A stretch of 46,201 bases of DNA. It comes from Oscillospiraceae bacterium. GTDB lineage: Bacteria > Bacillota > Clostridia > Oscillospirales > Oscillospiraceae. Position numbers and translations under genes: made by a program. This document shows, piece after piece, positions 14,926 through 23,092 of this stretch. The notes beneath the pieces were generated by a model. It had not been told where the DNA came from. It ran no database searches and worked only from the letters and a program-made list of their open reading frames with translations. Each line of letters starts with the position of its first letter. Within the stretch, counting starts at the first letter, position 1. Where the stretch lies: NCBI GenBank assembly GCA_017409205.1, contig JAFQTF010000015.1, positions 1 to 46,201 of the forward strand, in the 5' to 3' direction.

Positions 14926-16425
14926 ATGAGCAAACCCATTAACCCCAAGTACTTAGGTGAAAATGGTATTCACCGCGTACCCCTGTGGCGAATCGGCGGC
15001 TTCGCCCTGAACAACACCGCTACCAACCTGTACATGTTCCTGATGAACTACGTGTCCTTCTACCTGATGGGCTGGGTAGGCGTCGGCATGGTGCTGGCTT
15101 CCTCCTTCTCCATGATCATGCGTCTGTGGGACGGTGTTACCGACCCCATCGTCGGCTTCATGGTTGACAAGACCAACGGCAAGTTCGGCAAGAACCGCCC
15201 CTTCATGGTCATCGGCAACATCATCCTGTGCGTCACCTCCTTCATCCTGTTCCATGTGACCCACAAGCTGCCTGAAGGCCCCATCCGTCTGGTGTTCTTC
15301 ATCATCATGTCCGCCATCTACTACATTGGCTACACCTCTCAGTGTGTCGTCACCAAGTCCGCACAGTCCTGCATCACCAACGACCCCAAGCAGCGCCCCC
15401 TGTTCGCTTCCTTCGACGGCGTTTACAACACCGTCCTGTTCGCTGGTATCGCCATCGTTGCTGCCAACATGGCTGCCAAGCATCAGGCTGTGGGCGGCTA
15501 CTCCTCCACTGAGTACTTCCACGATCTGTGGCTGTTCGTTGCTATCCTGTCCGGCATCTTCACCACCATCGCTGTCATCTCCATCGCTCCCAAGGACCGC
15601 TCCGAGTTCTTCGGTACCGGCAAGGCTGTCAAGGTTGGCCTGAAGGATTACTGGGAAGTTCTGAAGAACAATCGTGCTATCCAGATGCTGGTTCTGTCCG
15701 CTTCCTCCGACAAGCTGGCTGCCACCGCCAAGACTTCCGCTGTTACCGTTGCTATGTTCGCCTGTATCGCCGGCTCCACCAAGCTGCAGGGCAACATCAC
15801 CGCAATGACCACTGTTCCCTCCTGCATCATCACCTTCCTGTCCATCTCCATCATCGCTACCAAGCTGGGTCAGCGTAAGGCCATGATCATCGGCTCCGTC
15901 GGTGGTATCATCACCAACGCTCTGATGTTCTGCCTGTGGGTCTTCGGTGATCCCACCACCATGACCAACGATCCCGCTGCCGGCACCGTTGCCTTCTCCT
16001 TCTTCACCATCGCTTACCTGGTCGGTACCTGTGTTCAGGCTGGCTTCCAGGGTATCTCCGGCAACATCGTTATCCCCATGACTGCTGACTGCGCCGACTA
16101 CGAGACCTACCGTTCCGGTAAGTACGTTCCCGGCCTGATGGGCACCCTGTTCTCCTTCGTCGACAAGATCATCTCCTCCTTCGCTCCCATGATCGCTGGT
16201 CTAGTCTTCACCGCTGTTGGCTTCGCTGATCACAACCCCGTCGAAGGCGACCCCGTCACCACCGAGCTGGTCATCGGCGTTGCATTCCTGGCATACGGCC
16301 TGATCATCCTGGGCCTGCTGTGCAACCTGATCGCCATGAAGTACTACCCCCTGACCAAGGAAAAGATGGCCGAAATTCAGGACAAGGTTGCTGCCATCAA
16401 GGCTGCTGCCGCTCAGGAAGCCTAA
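14926..16425 (+). CDS. GPH-family sugar/glycoside:cation symporter 1
   Basis: A 499-residue, 12-helix transporter of the glycoside-pentoside-hexuronide (GPH, MFS_2) family. The first cytoplasmic-loop motif RLWDGVTDPIVGFMVDKTNGKFGKNRPF is characteristic of the family, with the Asp pair that binds the coupling cation, and DCADYETYRSGK in the second half is also conserved. It imports glycosides or hexuronides with Na+ or H+. AAGGAG precedes the start. Codon use is strongly biased, as in prs and the lipoprotein at 41296, which suggests high expression. The context (TetR, GH79-like hydrolase) points to glucuronides. Confidence 0.92.
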   Translation: MSKPINPKYLGENGIHRVPLWRIGGFALNNTATNLYMFLMNYVSFYLMGWVGVGMVLASSFSMIMRLWDGVTDPIVGFMVDKTNGKFGKNRPFMVIGNIILCVTSFILFHVTHKLPEGPIRLVFFIIMSAIYYIGYTSQCVVTKSAQSCITNDPKQRPLFASFDGVYNTVLFAGIAIVAANMAAKHQAVGGYSSTEYFHDLWLFVAILSGIFTTIAVISIAPKDRSEFFGTGKAVKVGLKDYWEVLKNNRAIQMLVLSASSDKLAATAKTSAVTVAMFACIAGSTKLQGNITAMTTVPSCIITFLSISIIATKLGQRKAMIIGSVGGIITNALMFCLWVFGDPTTMTNDPAAGTVAFSFFTIAYLVGTCVQAGFQGISGNIVIPMTADCADYETYRSGKYVPGLMGTLFSFVDKIISSFAPMIAGLVFTAVGFADHNPVEGDPVTTELVIGVAFLAYGLIILGLLCNLIAMKYYPLTKEKMAEIQDKVAAIKAAAAQEA

Positions 16426-16467
16426 TCTTTCCTGCCTTCGGGTAAATATTGTTCCCTAAGCATTATG

Positions 16468-16493
16468 TAGGGTGCCGCGAAAGCGGCACCCTA
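16468..16493 (+). terminator. Terminator after GPH symporter 1
   Basis: An 11-bp perfect stem with a GAAA tetraloop (16468-16478, 16483-16493), followed by TTTAT. Confidence 0.8.
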
Positions 16494-16523
16494 TTTATCA
16501 CTATCCGGAAGGACTGAGCATTT

Positions 16524-16940
16524 TTGAAAAATCCCTACAGACTGGAAGATCCCGGCATCCGTAAAACCAAAAAGCAGATTGAGCGGGAGGTCCTGCAGGA
16601 AGTCAGCTTTGAAGAATATCTGTCCGCCAAGGGTGAACTGGAAGAACTGGAAGAAAAATATGGTCTTGCACCGGAAGAGGGTAAGCTCTCCAAGGCTATC
16701 TCCACCTTCTTTGATCGCCGGGAAGCCAAGGAAAAGGTGAAGGTCAACAAGAAAAAAGATCTTCTGCTGTGCATTTTCCTGGGCTGGGCAGGTGCCCACC
16801 GGTTCTACCAGAAGCAGTACCTGCTGGGTTTTCTGTACCTGGCTTTCTGCTGGTCCGGCTACTCCATGGCCATGTCCATCATTGACCTGCTGATTATCTT
16901 CCCAAAGCAGGCCGATGAAAACGGCGATATTCTGATCTGA
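16524..16940 (+). CDS. TM2-domain membrane protein
   Basis: A 138-residue protein with a TTG start at 16524, which has a GGAAGGA site about 10 bases upstream and is the only sensible start in frame. Residues 1-75 are a charged, helical, probably cytoplasmic region. The C-terminal part has the TM2 pattern: KKDLLLCIFLGWAGAHRFY with the D/N-x-G-x-H-RFY-type turn, then YLLGFLYLAFCW and a second helix. TM2 proteins are small membrane proteins of unclear role. It lies between two terminators, so it is transcribed alone. Confidence 0.85.
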   Translation: MKNPYRLEDPGIRKTKKQIEREVLQEVSFEEYLSAKGELEELEEKYGLAPEEGKLSKAISTFFDRREAKEKVKVNKKKDLLLCIFLGWAGAHRFYQKQYLLGFLYLAFCWSGYSMAMSIIDLLIIFPKQADENGDILI

Positions 16941-16944
16941 TCAT

Positions 16945-16976
16945 AAACCCGGCTTTGTATAAACAAAGCCGGGTTT
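16945..16976 (+). terminator. Terminator after the TM2 gene
   Basis: A 14-bp perfect stem (16945-16958 with 16963-16976) leading into TTCTTT. Confidence 0.88.
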
Positions 16977-17182
16977 TTCTTTATTTTCCTGTTTCTTTAC
17001 CATATATTTGTTGAAAAAATAAAAATTATATGCTTTGAACAAAATGTTGCTGCATTTTTTGTAGGGTGATGTCACACATTTTTCCATTTGTGCCTAGTTA
17101 ACAATTTGTTCATGATATATAATGTTATTCAATACGGGAAAGATAGCAATATCCCATCCCGAACAATAAGGAGGAAGAATCA

Positions 17183-18595
17183 ATGGCAAAAACTGTCCAA
17201 CTGGACGAGCGCGGCTACCGTAAGTTCGGTATGCGCGACAATCTGGCTTATGCTGCCGGCGACCTTGGCTGCAACATGAGCTTTGCTCTGAAGAACACTG
17301 TTCAGATTTTCTGGACCCAGTACATGGGTGTTTCCCTGGCTGCTATGGGTATCCTGATGCTGATCGTGCAGATCTGGGACGCAATCAATGACCCCATCAT
17401 CGGCTCCATGGTCGACGCTGACAAGCGTACCTACAAGCGCAACAAGTTCCTGCAGTATATCTGGGTCGGTTCCATCGGTCTGCTGGTGGCTGGTGCTGCA
17501 ATGTTCCTGCCCTTCCCCAACGCTCCCATGGTCATGAAGTATGTCCTGTTCGTTGTGGGCTACATTCTGTGGGACGCCTTCTACACCATCGCCAACGTTC
17601 CCTACGGCTCCCTGCTGTCTCTGATCACCACTGACGCTGGCGACCGCGCTATGCTGTCCAGCTTCCGTTCCGTGGGCTCCATGGTGGGCAACATGCTGCC
17701 CATGGCCATCCTGCCCATGCTGATCTACGACGGCAACAACAACCTGAAGGGCAATGCCGTGTTCTGGGCTGCTCTGATCATGGGCGGCATCGGCTTCGTA
17801 TGCTTCCAGTATATGATCAAGAACACTGTCATCCGTGTTGACACCGATGTCAAGTGCAACGAGGAAGAAGCCCCCAAGTTCAACGTTATCAAGGCTTTCG
17901 GTTCCTTCATGAAGAACCGCGCTGCTGTCGGCGCTACTCTGGCTCCCGTGGGTATGTTCATCGGTATGTACGGCTCCTCCTATGCCACCACTGCCATGTT
18001 CCAGTCCTACTTCCACAATGCGCAGATCTCCGGCATCATGCAGATCATCCAGATGCTGCCCATGTTCGCCTTCATGCCCTTTGTCCGTAAGATCGTTGAC
18101 AAGTTCGGCAAGAAGGAAGCTGTCACTCTGGGCACCGTCGTGGCTCTGGTTGGCTACGCTCTGCTGCTGATCCTGCCCATCACTCCCGACAACAAGGGTA
18201 TGTTCATGTGGGTCGGCGGCCAGCTGATCGCCGGTATCGGCGGCGGCATCTACCAGTGTGTCTCCTGGTCCCTGATGGCTGACGCCATGGACTACGGCGA
18301 GTGGAAGTTCGGCGTCCGCGAGGAAGGCACCACCTATGCTCTGCACTCCTTCTTCCGTAAGCTGGCACAGGGCGTTGGCCCCTCCCTCGGCCTGTTCGTC
18401 GCTGCTGCTCTGGGCTTCGTGGAGGCCAACGGCGGCAACCAGACCTTCGAGGTCGCTCTGAAGATGCGCTATCAGGCTGCAGCATTCTATGTTGTTGCCG
18501 GCGTCATCCAGTTTATCGGCCTGGCTTTGGTCTACAACCTGGACAAGAAGACCCTGGCAAAGGTTCAGGAAGACCTGGCTGCCCGCAAGGCTTAA
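17183..18595 (+). CDS. GPH-family sugar/glycoside:cation symporter 2
   Basis: A 470-residue, 12-helix GPH (MFS_2) transporter, not closely similar to symporter 1. It has QIWDAINDPIIGSMVDAD in the first loop, ANVPYGSLLSLITTD in the middle and DAMDYGEWKFGVREEGTTYALHSFFRK near the end, all family hallmarks. AAGGAGG precedes the ATG. Codon use indicates high expression. Upstream, TATAAT near 17117 lacks a good -35 box, and the 240-base gap is AT-rich, suggesting activator control. The substrate is unknown, but a pentoside, glycoside or hexuronide is likely. Confidence 0.92.
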   Translation: MAKTVQLDERGYRKFGMRDNLAYAAGDLGCNMSFALKNTVQIFWTQYMGVSLAAMGILMLIVQIWDAINDPIIGSMVDADKRTYKRNKFLQYIWVGSIGLLVAGAAMFLPFPNAPMVMKYVLFVVGYILWDAFYTIANVPYGSLLSLITTDAGDRAMLSSFRSVGSMVGNMLPMAILPMLIYDGNNNLKGNAVFWAALIMGGIGFVCFQYMIKNTVIRVDTDVKCNEEEAPKFNVIKAFGSFMKNRAAVGATLAPVGMFIGMYGSSYATTAMFQSYFHNAQISGIMQIIQMLPMFAFMPFVRKIVDKFGKKEAVTLGTVVALVGYALLLILPITPDNKGMFMWVGGQLIAGIGGGIYQCVSWSLMADAMDYGEWKFGVREEGTTYALHSFFRKLAQGVGPSLGLFVAAALGFVEANGGNQTFEVALKMRYQAAAFYVVAGVIQFIGLALVYNLDKKTLAKVQEDLAARKA

Positions 18596-18628
18596 TTCCT
18601 GCCTGATCTGAATCCGGTTTGAAGCACG

Positions 18629-18658
18629 AATCCCCTCCGGATCGCTCCGGAGGGGATT
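18629..18658 (+). terminator. Terminator after GPH symporter 2
   Basis: A 13-bp perfect stem (18629-18641 with 18646-18658, loop TCGC) leading into TTCC. Confidence 0.82.
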
Positions 18659-18662
18659 TTCC

Positions 18663-18690
18663 TTGCATCCCGCACCAAGTGTGCTATAAT
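18663..18690 (+). promoter_or_regulatory. Promoter of the small membrane protein gene
   Basis: TTGCAT (18663-18668), 16-base spacer and TATAAT (18685-18690). Confidence 0.7.
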
Positions 18691-18723
18691 ACAGACAGAC
18701 ATTCCAAAAGGCAGGTTATTCCC

Positions 18724-19146
18724 ATGAAATTCCGCGACTATTTTTCCATCAAACATATCCTTTTCGGCATCGGCATCGTTGCTCTGATGATGGTTTTTGC
18801 CTTCTATCAGTCCGGCAATATGGTAAAAGTCACCCTTGACGAGGACTCCATTTATGTATACTCCAAGCTTTACAACATGGACATCGTCTATTCCGATATC
18901 TCCAAAGCTGAGCTGACCACTCTGGAAGAACCCGGAGAGGAAGTTCAGGATGCCTTCGATGACGGCACGCTGGTGGCAGGTGTCTGGAAGAACGAAGCCT
19001 GGGGCGAGTACCACTGCTGCATCGATCCCGATACCGCAAACTGTGTTGTGATAACCCTCAATGACGGACGCACCATGGTATTCAGCCGCAAAGACGGCGA
19101 AACCACCGCAAAACTGTTTCATGAGCTGATGGATCACCTTTCCTGA
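18724..19146 (+). CDS. Hypothetical membrane-anchored protein, PH-like
   Basis: A 140-residue protein with one N-terminal membrane helix (about 10-29) and a beta-rich remainder. VKVTLDEDSIYVYSKLYNMDIVYSDIS, then VVITLNDGRTMVFSRKD and a C-terminal helix, resembles bacterial PH-like domains. I do not recognise a named family with certainty. It has its own promoter and a bidirectional terminator shared with uvrB, so it is monocistronic. The ribosome binding site (AAGGCAGG) is modest. Confidence 0.7.
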   Translation: MKFRDYFSIKHILFGIGIVALMMVFAFYQSGNMVKVTLDEDSIYVYSKLYNMDIVYSDISKAELTTLEEPGEEVQDAFDDGTLVAGVWKNEAWGEYHCCIDPDTANCVVITLNDGRTMVFSRKDGETTAKLFHELMDHLS

Positions 19147-19154
19147 ACAAAACA

Positions 19155-19176
19155 GCACCCCTCCGCAGAGGGGTGC
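19155..19176. terminator. Terminator between the PH-like gene and uvrB
   Basis: A 9-bp stem (19155-19163 with 19168-19176) with T-rich sequence on the plus side and a shorter T stretch on the minus side. It serves the plus-strand gene and probably also uvrB. Confidence 0.8.
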
Positions 19177-19187
19177 ATTCTTTTTCA

Positions 19188-21158
19188 TTATTTCAGACCG
19201 TTACCCCGAAGCTCGATGATCTGGTCCCGGAGGATGGCCGCATACTCGTATTCCATCATGCGGGCTGCTTCCTTCATCTGCTTTTCCAGACGGGCGATCT
19301 CCTTCTCCTTCTCGGCCTTTGTCATCTTCACGCCGGTCCTGCCCTTCCGCTCGGCGGTGGGAGAGGAAATCTCGATCAGATCCCGGACGGACTTAATGAC
19401 AGTTTTCGGCACAATGCCGTGGGCCTTGTTATAGGCATCCTGGATCTCCCGGCGCCGCTCCGTCTCATCAATGGCTGAGCGCATGGAGGGGGTGATGTTG
19501 TCGGCATACATGATGACCCTGCCCTCGGCATTTCTGGCCGCGCGGCCGATGGTCTGGATCAGGCTGGTCTCGCTGCGCAGGAAACCCTCCTTGTCCGCAT
19601 CCAGTATGGCCACCAGGCTCACCTCCGGCAGATCGAGGCCTTCACGCAGCAGATTGATGCCAACCAGAACATCAAATTTCGCCATACGCAGATCCCGAAT
19701 GATCTCCATCCGTTCCATGGCGCCGATATCGGAGTGCATATACCGTACCCGGATCCCCGCCTTGGTCAGGTATACCGTCAGATCTTCCGCCATTTTCTTG
19801 GTGAGGGTGGTCACCAGCACCCGCTCTTCCCGGGCCGTCCGGGCATTGATCTCTCCAATGAGATCATCGATCTGCCCTTCGATGGGCCGGACCTCCACGA
19901 TGGGGTCCAGCAGACCCGTGGGGCGGATCACCTGCTCCACGGTCTGGCCGGAGCGGGTGCGCTCATATTCGGCAGGCGTTGCGGAAACATAGATCACCTG
20001 ATTGATTTTTTTGTCGAATTCCGCAAAGTTCAGAGGCCGGTTGTCATAGGCCGAGGGCAGGCGGAAGCCGTAATTCACCAGAGCATCCTTTCGGCTCCGG
20101 TCGCCGGCATACATGGCCCGGCACTGGGGCAGCGTAACATGGCTCTCGTCAATGAACATCAGGAAATCCTCCGGGAAATAATCCAGCAGCGTGGTGGGGG
20201 GCGTGCCGGGAGCACGGCCCTGGATCACCCGGGAGTAGTTTTCGATGCCGTTACAGAAGCCGATCTCCGTCAGCATTTCCAGATCATAGGCCGTCCGCTG
20301 GGCAATACGCTGGGCTTCGATCAGCTTGTCCTTTGCCCGGAAAAATGCTACCTGCTCATCACATTCCCGCTGGATGTCCCGCATGGCACGGTGAAGCTTT
20401 TCCTTAGATGCCACATAATGGCTGGCAGGATAGATGGCCACGTGATCCAGATACCGCTCCGCCACACCGGAAACGGCGTTGATCTCACTGATCCGGTCCA
20501 CCTCATCCCCGAAAAATTCTACCCGGATGGCTTTACCCGACCAGTAGGCGGGGTAAATTTCCAGGGTATCGCCCCGGAGCCGGAACTTGTTTCGGGAGAA
20601 ATCCAGATCGTTGCGCTCATAGCGGATCTCCGCCAGCTTTCGCAGCACATCGTCCAGAGGGTATTCATTGCCCACCCGGAGGGAGATCACCATGCTTTTA
20701 TAATCGATGGGGTCACCCAGACCGTACAGGCAGCTGACGGAGCTTACCACGATCACATCCCGCCGCTCAAAAAGCGCGGACGTTGCGCTGTGTCGCAGCC
20801 GGTCGATCTCCTCATTGACGGAGGCATCCTTTTCGATATAGGTATCGGTATGGGCAATGTAGGCCTCCGGCTGGTAGTAGTCGTAGTAGGATATGAAATA
20901 TTCCACCGCATTATTGGGGAAAAATTCCCGGAACTCGGTGCAAAGCTGGGCCGCCAGGGTTTTGTTGTGAGCCAGCACCAGAGTTGGCCGGTTCAGCTTT
21001 TCAATGACAGAAGCCATGGTAAAGGTCTTTCCGGAACCGGTAACGCCCAGCAGCGTCTGCTCCCGCAGGCCCCAGTTGACACCATTGACCAGTCCCGCAA
21101 TAGCCTCCGGCTGGTCGCCGGAGGGACGGTACTGGGATACAAGCTTGAAACGATCCAT
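19188..21158 (-). CDS. uvrB: Excinuclease ABC subunit UvrB
   Basis: A 656-residue helicase-like subunit that verifies damage and recruits UvrC in nucleotide excision repair. Features: [11 protein letters not shown] and the Walker [11 protein letters not shown] at the start; the beta-hairpin region [16 protein letters not shown] (Walker B); [10 protein letters not shown]; the C-terminal helicase motifs [17 protein letters not shown] and QTIGRAARN; and a UvrB/UvrC coiled-coil domain at the end ([24 protein letters not shown]). The start at 21158 (MDRFKLVSQ) has a GGAGGG site; the longer open frame overlaps radC. It is downstream of radC by 10 bases. Confidence 0.97.
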   Translation of the reverse strand: MDRFKLVSQYRPSGDQPEAIAGLVNGVNWGLREQTLLGVTGSGKTFTMASVIEKLNRPTLVLAHNKTLAAQLCTEFREFFPNNAVEYFISYYDYYQPEAYIAHTDTYIEKDASVNEEIDRLRHSATSALFERRDVIVVSSVSCLYGLGDPIDYKSMVISLRVGNEYPLDDVLRKLAEIRYERNDLDFSRNKFRLRGDTLEIYPAYWSGKAIRVEFFGDEVDRISEINAVSGVAERYLDHVAIYPASHYVASKEKLHRAMRDIQRECDEQVAFFRAKDKLIEAQRIAQRTAYDLEMLTEIGFCNGIENYSRVIQGRAPGTPPTTLLDYFPEDFLMFIDESHVTLPQCRAMYAGDRSRKDALVNYGFRLPSAYDNRPLNFAEFDKKINQVIYVSATPAEYERTRSGQTVEQVIRPTGLLDPIVEVRPIEGQIDDLIGEINARTAREERVLVTTLTKKMAEDLTVYLTKAGIRVRYMHSDIGAMERMEIIRDLRMAKFDVLVGINLLREGLDLPEVSLVAILDADKEGFLRSETSLIQTIGRAARNAEGRVIMYADNITPSMRSAIDETERRREIQDAYNKAHGIVPKTVIKSVRDLIEISSPTAERKGRTGVKMTKAEKEKEIARLEKQMKEAARMMEYEYAAILRDQIIELRGNGLK

Positions 21159-21168
21159 AAGAACCCTC

Positions 21169-21867
21169 CTACACAAAAACGCAGTCGTCGAACCGGTAGC
21201 CTGACTGTACCATGGAAACATAATCGTCATCCGCCACCACGATGTGGTCAGCCAAAGCAATCTCCACCGACTGCAGCGCCGCAGCGATCCGCCGGGTGGT
21301 CTGGATATCCTCCGCCGAAGGCAGGGCTATGCCGCTGGGGTGATTATGGGCCAGAACAACGGTGGATGCACCCTCCCGCAGGGCTGTCTCCACGATCCGC
21401 CGGACAGAGATCCCGGCAGAATTTACACTTCCTTCCCCCACCTCCCGGCAGGAAAGCACCTTGCATTTGGCATCCAGACACAGCAGGAACACCGTCTCCA
21501 CCTTCCGGCCATGAAACCGAGGCTGCAAATATCCGGCACAGTCATCAATGGTGGCCAGGATCCGTTCCTGCTGCACCTTGTTTACCAGATAGTATCTGGC
21601 CATCTGATTCATCAGCCGGATCAGGATCGCCGAATGGTCACCGATACCGGCGACGCCCTTCAGCTCCTCCACAGGGGCGTCCAGTACCTGTGACAGGCTG
21701 CCGAACCGCTGGATCAGCCGGTGGGCCAGTTCGTTGGTATCTCCCTGGGGAATACAGAAGAACAGCAGAAATTCCAGTGCCTGCACTTCCGTAAAGCTGT
21801 CCAGTCCCTGCTGAAGAAAGCGTTCCTTCATCCGTTTCCGGTGATCCTTATGGATGGACTGTGCCAT
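21169..21867 (-). CDS. radC: RadC-family JAB-domain protein
   Basis: A 232-residue protein with an N-terminal helix-hairpin-helix region ([14 protein letters not shown], about 70-84) and a JAB/MPN metal-binding domain. The metal motif is [19 protein letters not shown] (about 174-192), with the His-x-His and distant Asp. Despite the name, a direct DNA repair role of RadC is unproven. It is the first gene of a radC-uvrB unit. A GAGG-type site precedes the start at 21867. Confidence 0.93.
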   Translation of the reverse strand: MAQSIHKDHRKRMKERFLQQGLDSFTEVQALEFLLFFCIPQGDTNELAHRLIQRFGSLSQVLDAPVEELKGVAGIGDHSAILIRLMNQMARYYLVNKVQQERILATIDDCAGYLQPRFHGRKVETVFLLCLDAKCKVLSCREVGEGSVNSAGISVRRIVETALREGASTVVLAHNHPSGIALPSAEDIQTTRRIAAALQSVEIALADHIVVADDDYVSMVQSGYRFDDCVFV

Positions 21868-21893
21868 ATTCTTTCACCTCTTTGCGGTTTTGC

Positions 21894-21922
21894 TTGCTAT
21901 TTTGGATATCTTGGGTTAGAAT
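21894..21922 (+). promoter_or_regulatory. Promoter of the kinase-like gene
   Basis: TTGCTA (21894-21899), 17-base spacer and TAGAAT (21917-21922), about 80 bases before the start codon. Confidence 0.6.
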
Positions 21923-22003
21923 GGGTTTGTCGAATCGTGTCGAAACCCGGGAAGAAAGTTTTCTCCCAAACTGCGCATGCTAGAACTGGTCAGGAGGGGC
22001 AGC

Positions 22004-23053
22004 ATGGAAGAACCGAGATATATTTCAGACCTGCTGGAGCGGATCGCCCAGCCCGGTTTTCTGGTAAAAAATCAAAAAATCGTCAATGTGAACCAGGCTG
22101 CCCGTGCTATGCTTCTCGCTCCTGAAATGCCTGTAGCGCAGTTTCTCTGCACCGGCAGCGAAGAATACGCCGTCTTTCAGGAGGGCCACCTTTGCCTGAC
22201 CCTGACCATCGGCGGTCAGAATCATGCCGCAGTGGTCAGCCGGTTGGATGACTGCGACCTTTTCCTTCTGGATCCGGCGGAAGAAACAGCGGAATTCCGT
22301 TCCATGGCGCTGGTTTCCAAAGAACTCCGGATGCCGCTGATGCAGATCATCAGCAGCGCCCAGCAGTTGGCCAATACCGAAGGTGCCGACTCCCCCGCTG
22401 CTGCCAGAATGAATCAGGGGCTGATGCAGATGCTCCGGCTGGTAAACAATCTTGGTGATATCAGCCGGTATATGACCTCCTCCCGGATGGAGGTCCGGGA
22501 TGTGGACAGCTTCCTGCAGGAAGTGTTCGAAAAAGCCGGTACGCTGACCCGCGGCAGGGTGCAGCTTTCCTACGAAGGCTTGAAACAGCCTGTTTTTTCA
22601 CAGATCGATCCGGAGCAGCTGGAACGGGCTGTCTGGAATATTCTGTCCAACAGCATCAAATTTCTGCCGGAGAACGGCAGTATTCAGGGGCGTCTCAGCC
22701 GCCACGGCCGGATGCTGCATCTGACCGTACAGGATAGCGGCAGCGGTATTGCCGAGGCTGTCCGGGATACCCTGTTTGCACGATATCTGCGCAAGCCCGG
22801 TCTGGAGGACCCCCGGTACGGTCTGGGACTTGGGCTCACCATTGTCCAGACAGCTGCCGCCAACCACGGCGGAACCGTTCTGATCAGCAGCACCCCTGAG
22901 GGTACCCGGGTCACCATGACCATGGCGATCTGTCAGGACAGCAACGCCTTGCTCCGCAGTCCCCTTCTCCGGCCGGATTACACCGGCGGCTGGGATCATG
23001 GTCTGGTGGAACTGTCAGACTGCCTGTCTGCAGACTTGTACAGCAATTTATAA
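22004..23053 (+). CDS. Histidine-kinase-like protein lacking the usual phospho-acceptor His
   Basis: A 349-residue soluble protein. Residues 1-95 resemble a degenerate PAS-type sensor. Residues 98-160 are a HisKA-like helical hairpin, and 195-310 a HATPase domain with N-box WNILSNSIKFLP (Asn212, Asn216), G1 DSGSGI (244-249) and G2 GLGLGL (273-278). The H-box, normally xHELRxPL, reads SKELRMPL: Lys106 stands where the His should be. ATP binding looks intact, but autophosphorylation at this site does not. No response regulator is adjacent. The start at 22004 has AGGAGGGG; the upstream ATG at 21977 lacks a site. It may be a pseudokinase or act on a partner. Confidence 0.8.
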   Translation: MEEPRYISDLLERIAQPGFLVKNQKIVNVNQAARAMLLAPEMPVAQFLCTGSEEYAVFQEGHLCLTLTIGGQNHAAVVSRLDDCDLFLLDPAEETAEFRSMALVSKELRMPLMQIISSAQQLANTEGADSPAAARMNQGLMQMLRLVNNLGDISRYMTSSRMEVRDVDSFLQEVFEKAGTLTRGRVQLSYEGLKQPVFSQIDPEQLERAVWNILSNSIKFLPENGSIQGRLSRHGRMLHLTVQDSGSGIAEAVRDTLFARYLRKPGLEDPRYGLGLGLTIVQTAAANHGGTVLISSTPEGTRVTMTMAICQDSNALLRSPLLRPDYTGGWDHGLVELSDCLSADLYSNL

Positions 23054-23065
23054 CAGATTCTGTCA

Positions 23066-23087
23066 GCGCACCGCTCAGGCGGTGCGC
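23066..23087 (+). terminator. Terminator after the kinase-like gene
   Basis: A 9-bp GC stem (23066-23074 with 23079-23087, loop TCAG) followed by seven T. Confidence 0.9.
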
Positions 23088-23092
23088 TTTTT

